DNA of 64,000 bases, taken from NCBI GenBank assembly GCA_019828565.1, contig JAHDYR010000067.1, positions 841,864 through 905,863 on the forward strand, in the 5' to 3' direction. Below, in pieces: positions 39,656 to 49,544 of the stretch. Source of the stretch: Carpediemonas membranifera. Its lineage: Eukaryota; Fornicata. The notes under the pieces are model-generated. The model saw only the letters and a list, made by a program, of their open reading frames with translations, did not search any database and was not told where the DNA came from. How positions within the stretch are numbered: position 1 is the first letter of the stretch; each line of letters starts with the position of its first letter. The translations under genes were made by a program, and so were the position numbers.

Positions 39656-40405
39656 ACGTGGAGGACGGCGAATACGAGGGTACACAACTTCATAGACTTC
39701 GACTACGCAATGGCAGGGAAGGAAACAGAGGAGGAGCTTGCTATGGACAACGAGAGGAGGAAGAAAGAAGCCCAAAGCCAGCGCCGAATAGATGCCCAGC
39801 TGGGCATAGCAGGGAGCAGTAGCCGGACGCCCAGGACGAGGGGTACTAGAGAAGGAGTGGGCACAATCATCAACCCAAGAGCAAGAGGGAGCTGGGACGT
39901 AGGCATCACAGATAGCTTATCAGGGAGGATACAGGTGAGCATACTCAGAACCCATAGGGACATCCTGGTGATCAACGTGTATGGCCCACCGGTCGGCCAC
40001 GGAAGGGAGGAGAAGGACGAGTTCAGGGACGGAATAAGGAGCATTCTGGAGATGAAAGGAGAGATGGAAACAATCATCATAGGGGACTGGAACCTCGACC
40101 CCAAAAGGATAGCCACAATGGCAAGATGGAAGGACCTGATCAGGGACTATAAGCTGGGAGCAGTGATCCCCATGGAAGGTACCCTCACCAAGGGAACTAC
40201 CACTCCGGACTTCGCGCTGGTATCATCAGGGATCAGAGGAGCAAGGATAGAAGTACTGGATGCTAGTCGACTCGGAGTCTGGGGGTCAGCCCACAACATG
40301 ATAAGACTGGAATGGAGGGAACAACGGATCCAAACGGACTACAAAGAGAGAGGAAGTCCTAGACATACCGGGCGTCAGAGTGTGGAACATGAGGAAGAAG
40401 GCTGA
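39656..40405 (+). pseudogene. LINE P2 endonuclease domain
   Basis: APE motifs are present: VINVYGPPVGHG, TIIIGDWNLDPK, TTPDFALVSSG and VWGSAHNMIRLEW. The N-terminal residues of the domain are missing, and the frame shifts to the RT frame near 40380. Confidence 0.7.
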
Positions 40406-42168
40406 ACGCACATCAGTCAGAAGACTGCACCGTTTTAAGAGCCTGGATGTGTGGGAGGAGGATATCAGGAAGGATATGGGCGAGCCGTCAGGTCACCCAG
40501 GCAGTGGATACAGGGAAGAGGTCATCAAAGAAAAGGTGTGGTCGGAGCTCCGGCACACACCATGGACAGAAGAGGGAAACAAGACCAGAAGTGAGATCAT
40601 GAAGTGTGAGCTACAGGCCTTCTGGGGAAAACGCAGGGAAGAGTGGATCCAGGACCTCAGCCGGAGCGCGAAGGAAGGATACAAAGCATCCAGGTCCATG
40701 GTGGAAGCAGCGGTAAGAAGATGGTGGTGTGAAAACCAGTTCAAGGGCATGCCAGAGAGCATACTGAAGGACGGGAAGATTACCACCAACAAGGAAGAAA
40801 TAGGTAAGATCCTCCTACAACAGTATGCAGGAGTGAGCAGGGGCAGGGAACCGGAGTGGAAGGATAGAGGCAATGGAAAGAGGGAGGACGAATTTAAGGA
40901 GAGAGAAATACGAGAAGCGATCAGAAGGATAAAGAGGGACACTGCACCGGGACCGGACCACACTACAGGGGACATGCTCAGGGACACAGATGACCAGGGG
41001 ATCGCTCAGATAACTAGGCTCATGAACAGGGTATACAGGGAGGGCAAGATCCCGACAACATGGAAGTATGCTACAGTCTCGGCCATCCACAAGACAGGGA
41101 AGCCCAGAGTGAAGCCGGAGTCGTACAGACCCATCTCGCTAACACCACTACTGTATAGGGTGTATGGTAGGCTCCTGAAGAGAAGATTAGAAGCAGCCAC
41201 ATGGCACCTCATCCCAAGAGAGCAAGCAGGGTTCCAATCGGATAAGGACGTAATACAACAGATACAATACATAGTGCAGAGACACCAGGAAGGGGGGGAC
41301 ACGACCTCAGTGTTCCTAGACATAGAGAAGGCATACGACACAGTGCCAAGAGACACCCTGATGGACAAACTCCAGGGAATGGGAGTGGAGGCCCACCTTA
41401 TCAGAGCAATCCAGAGCACACTACAAGAGACATGGATATCAGTGAAAGGGGCTAAGTCATGGGAAAGGACAAACAGGGGGGTGAAGCAAGGGTGCGTACT
41501 AGCCCCGACCCTGTTTGTTCTCTTCATGGCAAACTGGCCCCACCTGGTCAGGAAAAAGCACATGAGCGAGCCCTATGATATCAGAGAACCACCAGTGGAA
41601 ACAACAAGTACCAGAGACCCACTCCCGGCAGTGTTAACCATGTTTGTGGATGACACTGCAGTCACGGGAGACACACCGGTACAGAGCCAGATCATAGCAA
41701 ACCTGGTCATAGCGATCATCAGAGAACACGAAATGGGCGTCAACGAGCAGAAGAACGTCATGATCAGTGTCGACAGAGCAGCCACGGTCAGAATAGGCGG
41801 CGTCACGCTACTACCAGCGGAAGAGGCGAGGTACCTTGGACTATGGTTAGCCAGTGGCAGTGACCCCCTCAGAGCATGTATCGGGAAGAAGAAAGAACAG
41901 AGCAAGAGGTACCAGAACCTAGTGAGATGGGCGGGGTGGACTAGAGCAGACATGCCAGCGACAGCCAGCAGACTCCTCCTAGAAATCTACATTTGGCCGA
42001 GGATCACTTTTGGAATTGAAGTGTGGGGAAACGAGACAGGGGCCAGGAAGATCTGGAATGACTGGCAAGGTATCATGGCAGGCACTGGACCCGGAGGGGG
42101 CGCCGCCATGAGGCTGATGAACGGTTGGGTCGACCTCCAAGCCCACATGGAGATGCTTGCAGTGAAAA
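40380..42168 (+). CDS. LINE P2 reverse transcriptase
   Basis: The open frame carries RT blocks in order: TVSAIHKTGKPRVKPESYRP, IPREQAGFQSDKDV, VFLDIEKAYDTVPRDT, GVKQGCVLAPTLFVLFMANW, MFVDDTAVTGDTP (catalytic FVDD) and YLGLWLASGSDP. The post-RT domain and zinc finger are lost; the ORF ends at 42257 in the inverted-repeat sequence. Confidence 0.8.
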
Positions 42169-42242
42169 CATACTGTCAATTCCTTGACTTCAAGTCAAGT
42201 TTTTGTGACTTAAAGTCAAGGCCAAAACTTGACTTTAAGTCA
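42169..42242 (+). repeat. Left 74-bp inverted repeat (TIR-like)
   Basis: It starts CATACTGTCAATTCC and contains three TTGACTT(N)AAGTCAA-type palindromes. Its reverse complement at 51646-51719 matches 73 of 74 positions. It sits exactly where LINE P2 is cut. Confidence 0.85.
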
Positions 42243-43405
42243 AGACGTTTGAATTAATCAGAGGAACCAGGCTCTGTCAGTAAATAAGAATGGTATGGCT
42301 GGGTAGCAGTACTAGTTCTCTATTCACTGCATTGATGGCTAACTGTGGGCTAAGCTGTGACCTGAGTATGGGTGACTTCTTCTTGACGACGAGAGCCATT
42401 TTTTTCAAGTTCGACCACTTTGGCTCTGTCCCCTTCGCAGTTTTTTGCAGGATCTGATCTACACCAGTAGTGCTTGTGATCCAACAAAAATCTGCGAAGG
42501 GGACAGAACAGATCTCGAGATTTTTAGCAAAAGACTCGGGCCGAGTCGAGAGGCGTTATTGATGAGCGCACAGCTCAGGGAATTTTTCTACGCTGCAACT
42601 AAAAACCAAGAGGCCGAGTAAACACAAGTATTACTACACGATGATGCCCAGACCGTCGTGTAAGGAGAACATTCTTGGGCGGTCAACGCGAAGAAAAAGT
42701 TAAAGTTATTGGAATTAAAAAGACGGCAATGTACTCGCCCTTGGCTGAAACCTCAGGCATAATGGTTTCAGGTGTGAACTCTTCCAATTGGGGGAGTTAT
42801 TGTTATTGTTCAGTTTAAGGTCACGCCGCCTGCATGAAAAAAAAATGGTAATGACGGAAGCAATGTCGGATATATCCAGAAATGACTGTGATAGAGCTCA
42901 TAGCAAGACAGCATTCGAGATATTTGCCCATCTGAGCATGCTTTCGCTCATTCTAGATGGCATAAGCCTCTTTTCCCACAACTAATCAATATCAAGTCGG
43001 CTTTTACTCAGTATCGCTCGCTCAGACATCTGAAACGTCCCCATTGGCAATATAACACTGCTGGAACAGTGAAGTGGCGAGCATAGAGTTCTATTGATGA
43101 CGAAAGGTTGCGACCGGCAAGCGCCTGGTTCATACGGCCATTTGGGGCGGTGCGAGAGCCAATCTCGTTAATGAAAGGTAAGATGATGCGCGCATGAGTG
43201 TTTGTAGGGTCACTAACGACCTTAATGACGAGTTAGGACGTGTGTGGCAGGGCCGTGCGCTGCCGGAATACACAAAGGGCAGATTCGCCCCGTTGATTCC
43301 AGAAGCTCGCCGCTCTTCCACGCACGATAGTCAATACAGGGATAGATACACATCTGGACCTCTTTTATACAGCCAACCAGGCTCCGCATAAACTGCGCAT
43401 TTCAG
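42243..43405. other. AT-richer intergenic stretch with fold-back
   Basis: No convincing gene is present. It contains a 16-bp perfect inverted repeat at 42425-42440/42492-42507 and a smaller hairpin (ACACGA/TCGTGT) around 42637-42662. Base composition is more AT-rich than the LINE DNA to the left. CATAAACTGCGCAT at 43387-43400 is another copy of the recurrent start-region signal, on the minus strand. Confidence 0.5.
42425..42507. repeat. Fold-back with 16-bp arms
   Basis: TCTGTCCCCTTCGCAG at 42425-42440 is the exact reverse complement of 42492-42507, with a 51-nt loop. T-rich and A-rich stretches next to the arms extend the pairing imperfectly. Confidence 0.8.
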
Positions 43406-43637
43406 ATGACGCCCGATGAAGAAAAACACACGAGCGACGCCGGTATCGCCGGCGAAACGTATAGCATTAACGATTGAAGGGATAGAATTGGAGCTAGACG
43501 TTGTTTATGGGATTCAACGAGCGCACTTCATTGATTCTCGCATTGATGGTGAATTAGAGCAGATGAAGCGCTGCACGGCAAGGATCAAGACATTTTGTTC
43601 ATACTACATAGCAAATTACAACGAGTTTTCGATGTGA
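43406..43637 (+). CDS. Candidate small gene (about 70 aa)
   Basis: A continuous frame from ATG 43416 encodes 73 residues (IEGIELELDVVYGIQRAHF). An alternative start at 43406 (MTPDEEKHTSDA) joins the same frame only if 22 nt (GTATCG...TATAG) are spliced out, shorter than the other introns here. A TATA-like TTTTATACAGCC lies about 40 bp upstream. No family is recognised. Confidence 0.35.
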
Positions 43638-43922
43638 ATAGATCTGTAAATAGAGAGAAACCTGTAGCAGCCGATAAACACTGTCAGTCAACAGCCCAAC
43701 CGAAGACACGCCAAAACACAAGCACAAGTCAGTTTTACTCAGTTTGATTCCCGCAATTGCAGAGTAGTTCTCATGGCAGTCTTTGCAGAGATTGCAGAGA
43801 TGATGGGGTGGGAGACACTCGATATTTGCATTTGTAGATGAGTTGGAGATAAATGTAGTCACTGACGCTAATCACCTTTTTGCAATGACACGGATGACGG
43901 AGTTCGTCATTCAATCTCGTTG
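43638..43922 (-). pseudogene. Remnant of the OTU-type gene's 3' end
   Basis: The stretch 43850-43906 matches the coding DNA for VIRVIANVIGVNDYIYIS of the OTU-like gene (44.39-44.45 kb), with small indels that break the frame. The rest shows no clear homology; a short minus-strand frame with HLCNLCKDCHENY is probably chance. The fragment implies an earlier second copy of the gene. Confidence 0.45.
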
Positions 43923-44178
43923 CGAGCCATAAAGTGCACCAATAGTGGGAACCGACTTCCCACTATTTTCTCAGTGCCAATGAGCTATAGAGCTTTATTG
44001 AGGATATAAGCTTGCATAATAACACATCAATAGCGTCTGACGGCCGCTATGGCCCATGATACTCAATAACAACATCAAACGAGTCAAAGGAACCACGAAA
44101 CCACACAAGGAACGAGCTAGAAGAAACGATAGGAACTTTAATTGCATAAACAACATCAATACTGCCACCAGCTGTCCA
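43923..44178. repeat. 256-bp direct repeat, left copy
   Basis: It is nearly identical to 48655-48910, in the same orientation. It begins CGAGCCATAAAGTGCACC and continues with a perfect hairpin at 43941-43967 (11-bp stem AATAGTGGGAA, 5-nt loop). The two copies flank the OTU-like and recombinase-like genes. Open frames inside look accidental. Confidence 0.85.
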
Positions 44179-44250
44179 GTCAGCGCCCCAAAGCCAACAG
44201 CACCACGGCAGCACCACGACGCCACCGCAATTCATTCATTTACTACTGAC

Positions 44251-46010
44251 TCATTCCACAAAATAACAGTCATCCTCTGTGTTCTGTTGGGCAGACAGGT
44301 GCGATTCTGCCTTCCTCAGCTCAACAGGTGTTGCATGGTACACTTCCGCGTGTGCTGTGACGTCAGTTGGCGTGCCGGAGATATAAATGTAGTCATTGAC
44401 GCCAATCACGTTTGCAATGACACGGATGACGGACATGCTCGCATTAGTGTTTGTCAGGGTGATGTAACCCTTGTCTCTACCCTGGAAGAAGACGATTGTG
44501 CCGTCCTGGATGGATGCAATGGGCACGTTGTGAATCTGTGACCAGACCTGAATTGCGGTGTCCCGGCAGTATGGAAGACTGTCGTTCTTGCCACCCTTGC
44601 CTGTTGAACTGGCATGGCTGTAAAAGAGCTGATAGTCTGCCGGAAGTAGGTCGCGCTTCTGCATAATCCCTGCAGCAGCTTGAAGCTGCTTACGCCAATC
44701 TGTTGTCGGTACGTCACGCTCGTTAGACACATGCCTGAGGCAGTGGCCAACACAGTCACCATCGCCTGGGGGGTTGTACGGCTTGAACTTCGACCGGAGG
44801 TGACGTGTGAACTCGTCCAGGCAGTCCTCTCTCTCCTCGGTCTGGACATCCTTGTCATCTGTCGGGGTACGGTCGTCACCTTCGTTCATCTCAGTTCCAG
44901 TCTCGCAGGTCACAGGTCTGGCCTTCTCGGGCTCAGTCTGGATACAGGCGTCGCATTTGGTCACGTCCTCCTCATCTGACTCACCCTTCTTCTCAACAGT
45001 CACCTCCTCCTCTATCTCCTCCTCCTCTGACTCCTCCTCCGAGTCCTCTGGCCTGGCCTTCTCGGGCGTGATGATGAGGGCCTTGCGCTTCACAGACATG
45101 GAGGCCTCGGGCTCGTCCGTATCGCGTCGGGGACAGGAAGTCCTGGAGACTGTGCCAGACTGTGGCGGGATGGGGCTGCATGGGAGTGATGCATCTATGG
45201 ACTTGTCAGCGTCATAGGCTGCCTCTCGCTCAGCCTGCTGCTGCAGAAGGCGTCGATGCAGCGTGATGACTTCCTCACTCTTTGCCGTCAAGCTCTTCCT
45301 CAACTGCTTGACTCTCTTCTTGTATCCTCGAACAATTTTGTGATAGTAATCGATGATAGCGCCAGTACCTGGGGGGAGCAGGGGCGTACCTTCTCCCGCG
45401 GGGGTCTCCAACCATTCCAGGGCGATGATGTACTCTTCGAAGTACGAGCGGCAGGAGTGCTTCATGTAAGCAAGGTCTGCCTCCTTGCTGCGCACCCTGG
45501 CAACCATTGCTGTGACATGGTCGCGCACAAGCGCGTTGGTGGATGTCGCGTTGCGCCACGCCCGAACCTTGACACTCAGCGCCTCTTTTTCGATACGCGC
45601 GCCCTCATTCTCCTTGGCATACTCAGCCCTCTTGGAGTTCTTGAAGGCTGTGACAGCGGCCGACTCAAACGCCTTCATCTCCTTCTCCGTGAAGGTTGCC
45701 TCGATGATCTCGTTCGAGGTCTTATCCTGCACCTGCTGAGACAGCAATGCCTCGAGTTCTGCCTTCTTCTCGCCCTGAATCTCGAAATATGAGCACAGGT
45801 GGTTGAAGTTGATCCCTATATAAACATTTGCACCAATTACGTACCGTTCTTGACGACTATATCGAAGATATCGTTCTCGTCGAGCAATTTGTCCCGAAGA
45901 ACGGCACTCTTCGCCTTGTTTGTCTTCTTCTCCTTGAATTCGGTGATAACGGCCTCAATCACATCATCTGAGGTGCTCTCGATCCACTCGTGAAGGAATT
46001 CGAACGTCAT
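44251..46010 (-). CDS. OTU-protease-like protein, two exons (576 aa)
   Basis: Exon 1 (46010-45845) encodes MTFEFLHEWIESTSDDVIEA and onward. Exon 2 (45815-44251) continues in phase after a 29-nt intron. The N-terminal half is helical and charged with an acidic run (EEESEEEEIEEEV). Around residues 330-370 are TQT-like motifs (CIQTEPEKA, DVQTEE). The C-terminal domain begins FKPYNPPGDGDCVGHCL, the OTU cysteine-protease signature (DGDC, Cys at about 410), and has a late His (HAEVYHATP) suited to the catalytic dyad. OTU enzymes remove ubiquitin or cleave polyproteins; the substrate is unknown. Assignment rests on the Cys motif and position. Confidence 0.6.
45816..45844 (-). other. 29-nt GT-AG microintron in the OTU-like gene
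   Basis: On the minus strand the segment begins GTACGTAATT and ends TTTATATAG. Its removal links an ATG-started frame (ending ...DIVVKN) to INFNHLCSYFEIQGEKKAEL and the long ORF. The 5' site GTACGT is near the spliceosomal consensus, and length and ends match the other two introns. Confidence 0.7.
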
Positions 46011-47125
46011 TCTTCTCTTCGTTATATCCCAATAATGGACATATAACAGAGATGAGAAAATTGCCAGTAACCGTAGGCAACGGGGTGTCGGAAACGTTAT
46101 ACCATACAAACGGGGGATATAATCGCTCCGAAAACACCCATTATGTGGACTGAATGGCGATATAACGTATGGGGAGTGATCCGGCGAGCTTTCGGGCGGT
46201 GCAGGCTAAGACACACCAAGTCTGTGGTGCTATAACGTACCTCGGGACGCACTGTGGAGGCCCCTAGAGTACTCGGTCATGGCATGTCAGACCAAGGGTC
46301 CCTCAAATCTGGCCCCATTCAGGATGCACCCCCTAAATGTTCCGTTGCAAGCGTCTGACGGGCGTTCTCTGGATACCGACCAAGATGGAGGTCACGTGGA
46401 TCAACGGACGATAATTGCGGTATTCTGGCCATGCCTGGTACTCTCAAATCATCTATACTGCTCTGTGGTTCATTTATTGTTCATATCGTATGGTCCTGAT
46501 GGACTTATGATGATTGATGTTGTTTAGGGATTATTGTTGCTTTAGTGATGCTCTGCGCCCGCCAACTGATGTTTCTTAGTGTTGTGTACATGCCTACTAC
46601 GTTAAAGCCGCCAGTATTCTTTCTATTCTTAAGTTCGCCATTTCAATCTCGTTGCGAGCATAAAGTGCGCGAATGCGCGGGTCAGTTCCCCCGTTTTCAG
46701 CGAAGCTGATGCGACAACACAGAGGCAAGCGAATCCTTACACCTCAGGCGTTGCCAAGAGGCCGTTGTCTGCCAGGATCTATAAGCAGTGATGAGATATA
46801 CGGATTTCAGACTTTCTGCCTGCACGACCTCAAATGTTGACTCCCCTCGGCACCGAAAAGGCACCTATATCCATGAATACCCTCTACAGTGATGTATCCA
46901 CCCGATAAATGGATTTCAAATTTGTCGGGTCTCATGATAAATGGATTTCAGACTTTCGTACTGTTGGCCATCTGAGAATTTATGAACGACCTCTAGAATA
47001 TTTTGAAATGCAAGAACGTGCCTATGGCACTCTATTGTACCCCTGAACACGGTTTGACCACTGTTTTGGGCATTTGGAGAGATTCGAATTTTTGTGCATG
47101 ACGAAAGTCTGAAATCCGTATATCG
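46011..47125. other. Divergent spacer with clustered short repeats
   Basis: This spacer lies between the OTU-like gene (-) and the recombinase-like gene (+). The left half has at least four TATAACGT-type words in both orientations (46020-46236). CATAAAGTGCGC is at 46659-46670. The right half has GGATTTCAGACTTTCGT-type words at 46802, 46943 and, inverted, 47101, just before the recombinase-like ATG. No ORF worth calling. Confidence 0.5.
46943..47117. promoter_or_regulatory. Inverted 17-bp sites upstream of recombinase-like gene
   Basis: GGATTTCAGACTTTCGT at 46943-46959 is the exact inverse of 47101-47117, 8 bp before the ATG at 47126. A third direct copy lies at 46802-46816 and a weaker one near 46912. 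The layout resembles paired binding sites for a DNA-binding or recombinase protein, possibly the neighbouring gene product. Confidence 0.55.
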
Positions 47126-48514
47126 ATGGAAGGAAGCCCGCAGGAGATGGAAACAACCATGGAAGCTATGAAAGAAGCTTGGTTGAACAAGATTAAGAAG
47201 AAATCTTCCCGGAAAGCGGTCGCAAACAACCTTTCGCGGTTCGTTCAATTCTTACAACGTGAGCGAGGGAGTACCGAGGATGAAGCGCTCTCCGTGATCC
47301 GATCCGAGGAGGTTAGATCGCTTGTGCCCGGTTTTGCTGCATCATTGAACAAGGCAACCGCTGCTGTCACTCTCAGTGCCGTCAACTCATTCCGAAACTC
47401 CGGCAGAGACAATGTCAAGCCGCTTGGGCAGTTTGAGCCTGTCGCATCGGAAGCTATTGTCCGACTAGTCTTCCCCTACAATGCGCTGGCTCTTATCATC
47501 AGCCACACGGGCATGACTGCCACATCAGCCCGCGATATTGATGTGAGCGAGCTCCAGATTCCCCCGGAACTCTCTGACTGGTTGCTATTCACCGGGGCAC
47601 CATCTGCGATGTCCGCTGTGATGCCTAGCACCTTCTCGCAGGCTCTCAAGTCGGTCGGGCTGAGTGTTAACCAGCTTCGCTATGCGCCCACTGTGCATGT
47701 CGATCTCAATCAGCTCAAGAAGCGGGTGATTGAGACACAAAGACGGACTGGCAGGCCCAGGGATCCGATCAAGGTTCGTAAGGTCATTAAGGACAAGCGC
47801 ATCAGCCTGACCGATGAGCAGTTCAGGCATCAGTTGGCGTCCAGTCACTTAACGACCACGCGGCGCCCAACGATCCTCGATCTCAACCCGGAGATCCGAA
47901 GCTCTGCTGACCTGGTGCCGCCGACGCTCGATGACTGGCTTTACAACAAGCTCAGGATTAGGATGGTCCAGCTCCACGACCAGCGTAAGCCCGAGGGGGG
48001 CGACACGGGGGAGGGTGAGTCTGACGATGAGGCGCTGTTTGACGAGACAGCTGGCGAGGCAGAGATGCCGGAGACCGCAGTGGAGGGCGAGTTTGACGAT
48101 GAGGCCGGGTTGGAGATGCTGGAAGGAGAGTGGGAGGATGAGGAGAGTTCAGACAGCGATGCCGAGGATAGCCTCGTCGACAACCTGTCATTTCTTCAGT
48201 CACAACAGGTTGAGTGTGATATGTCTGAGAGAGATACCGATGAGGGTGTCCGTAGCGGGGCCAATGGAAGTGGGCTCGCTCCGCTCTATGACTCTATGAA
48301 GACCAGGGAGCCCAGCAGACGCATTCGCCTTCGCCGCTATCACGAGAGCGAGTCAGACTTGGGCAGCAGCAGCGACAGCGAGGACGGGATGCCGAAGCTG
48401 CCCGTTGAGGCCTTTGAGCACATCCGTGATGCCGGGATGACAACTGTGAGGCTGACGAGGGCCGAGTATGACGACCTGATGGAGAAGAGAGAGCAGGAAA
48501 AGCATCAGAAGTAA
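47126..48514 (+). CDS. Degenerate tyrosine-recombinase-like protein (462 aa)
   Basis: Residues 15-100 look like a SAM-like core-binding domain (AVANNLSRFVQFLQRERG ... VTLSAVNSFRNSG). They are followed by LALIISHTGMTATSARDID, which parallels the first catalytic box (TGxRxxEL) but lacks the Arg. KSVGLSVNQLRYA parallels the H-x-L-R box. No nucleophilic Tyr region is evident. The C-terminal third is acidic, low-complexity and ends helical (DAGMTTVRLTRAEYDDLME). It is probably a catalytically dead DNA-binding derivative, and the gene at 53.98 kb has the same order of features. Family call is by pattern only. Confidence 0.45.
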   Translation: MEGSPQEMETTMEAMKEAWLNKIKKKSSRKAVANNLSRFVQFLQRERGSTEDEALSVIRSEEVRSLVPGFAASLNKATAAVTLSAVNSFRNSGRDNVKPLGQFEPVASEAIVRLVFPYNALALIISHTGMTATSARDIDVSELQIPPELSDWLLFTGAPSAMSAVMPSTFSQALKSVGLSVNQLRYAPTVHVDLNQLKKRVIETQRRTGRPRDPIKVRKVIKDKRISLTDEQFRHQLASSHLTTTRRPTILDLNPEIRSSADLVPPTLDDWLYNKLRIRMVQLHDQRKPEGGDTGEGESDDEALFDETAGEAEMPETAVEGEFDDEAGLEMLEGEWEDEESSDSDAEDSLVDNLSFLQSQQVECDMSERDTDEGVRSGANGSGLAPLYDSMKTREPSRRIRLRRYHESESDLGSSSDSEDGMPKLPVEAFEHIRDAGMTTVRLTRAEYDDLMEKREQEKHQK

Positions 48515-48654
48515 ATGAACGAAGTAAATATGTCGTGGGAATGACTCAAACACTGACTAAGCCATCGACTTGGCGCAGCTGACCAGACAGTCAGATATAC
48601 ATTCATTTATTCCTGTCTCGCTCTCTTGCCTGTCGGAGACCAGCGGATTGAGAT

Positions 48655-48910
48655 CGAGCCATAAAGTGCACCAATAGTGGGAACCGACTTCCCACTATTT
48701 TCTCAGTGCCAATGAGCTATAGAGCTTTAGTGAGGATATAAGCTTGCATAATAACACATCAATAGCGTCTGACGGCCGCTATGGCCCATGATACTCAACA
48801 ACAACATCAAACGAGTCAAAGGAACCACGAAACCACACAAGGAACGAGCTAGAAGAAACGATAGGAACTTTAATTGCATAAACAACATCAATACTGCCAC
48901 CAACTGTCCA
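48655..48910. repeat. 256-bp direct repeat, right copy
   Basis: This is the second copy of 43923-44178 with only a few substitutions, including its 27-nt hairpin at 48673-48699. Beyond 48910 the sequences diverge and a G-rich minisatellite begins. Copies are 4.73 kb apart. Confidence 0.85.
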
Positions 48911-48944
48911 TTGGATTCCAGAAATAGCCATTGTCTCTTCTGGA

Positions 48945-49185
48945 ACGTCCGGGAGAGAGCACGGGGGAGAGAGCACGGGAGAAGAGAGCCCGGGGGAACG
49001 TCCGGGAGAGAGCACGGGGGAGAGAGCACGGGAGAAGAGAGCCCGGGGGAACGTCCGGGAGAGAGCACGGGGGAGAGAGCCCGGGGGAACGTCCAAGAGA
49101 GAGCACGGGGGAGAGAGCCCGGGAGAAGAGAGCCCGGGGGAACGTCCGGGAGAGAGCACGGGGGAGAGCACGGGGGAGAGAGGAT
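48945..49185. repeat. GA-rich minisatellite
   Basis: Tandem variants of GGGAGAGAGCACGGGG and AGAGCCCGGGGGAACGTCC fill about 240 bp. The open frames across it are products of the repeat. The G-run strand is quadruplex-prone. Confidence 0.85.
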
Positions 49186-49190
49186 ATTGG

Positions 49191-49277
49191 GGCCCCGAAA
49201 ACGCCAGCACCACCGCAAGTAAGCTATTTTATTGCAAAATACTCTACTTGCGCTGGTACTACAGCGTTTTCGCGGCC
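49191..49277. repeat. Fold-back element 1 (87 bp)
   Basis: The ends GGCCCCGAAAACGCCAGCAC and GCTGGTACTACAGCGTTTTC (followed by GCGGCC) are imperfect inverted copies with an AT-rich centre, and CGCAAGTA/TACTTGCG pairs further in. It shares its terminal CCCCGAAAACGCC word with fold-back element 2. Confidence 0.75.
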
Positions 49278-49445
49278 CTTTGCCCATCATTCGTCGTCTG
49301 ATTTTTTTTCGTGCAGAATTCAAACGAGTGCCGCCTGGCAGAGGCTGAGCATCTGAGCGTGGTCCCTGCGGTATCACTCGTCAGGCATAGCTCCCGGGCA
49401 TGCTCACGAAAATTCAGGTGCAGATTTGGGAGCAGAATGATCGAC

Positions 49446-49534
49446 GAACCCCGAAAACGCCATAACCGGCACCAGTGAGCATATCTTCGTTGATGAAGCT
49501 CATTGGTGTTGGTATTATGGCGTTTTCGGGGTTC
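49446..49534. repeat. Fold-back element 2 (89 bp)
   Basis: The terminal 20 bp (GAACCCCGAAAACGCCATAA) is perfectly inverted at the other end, with further imperfect pairing inside (GGCACCAGTGAGC with GCTCATTGGTGTTGG). Same family as fold-back element 1, 168 bp away. Possibly MITE-like. Confidence 0.8.
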
Positions 49535-49544
49535 TAATACTGTA

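Larger units (their letters stand above)
39656..42168 (+). mobile_element. LINE copy P2 (plus), truncated at both ends
   Basis: P2 starts inside the endonuclease (ETWRTANTRVHNFIDFDYAM) and continues through RT. It is cut at about 42168, before the C-terminal zinc finger, where a 74-bp inverted-repeat sequence begins. It is a different subfamily from P1 (clearly diverged protein). Confidence 0.75.
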
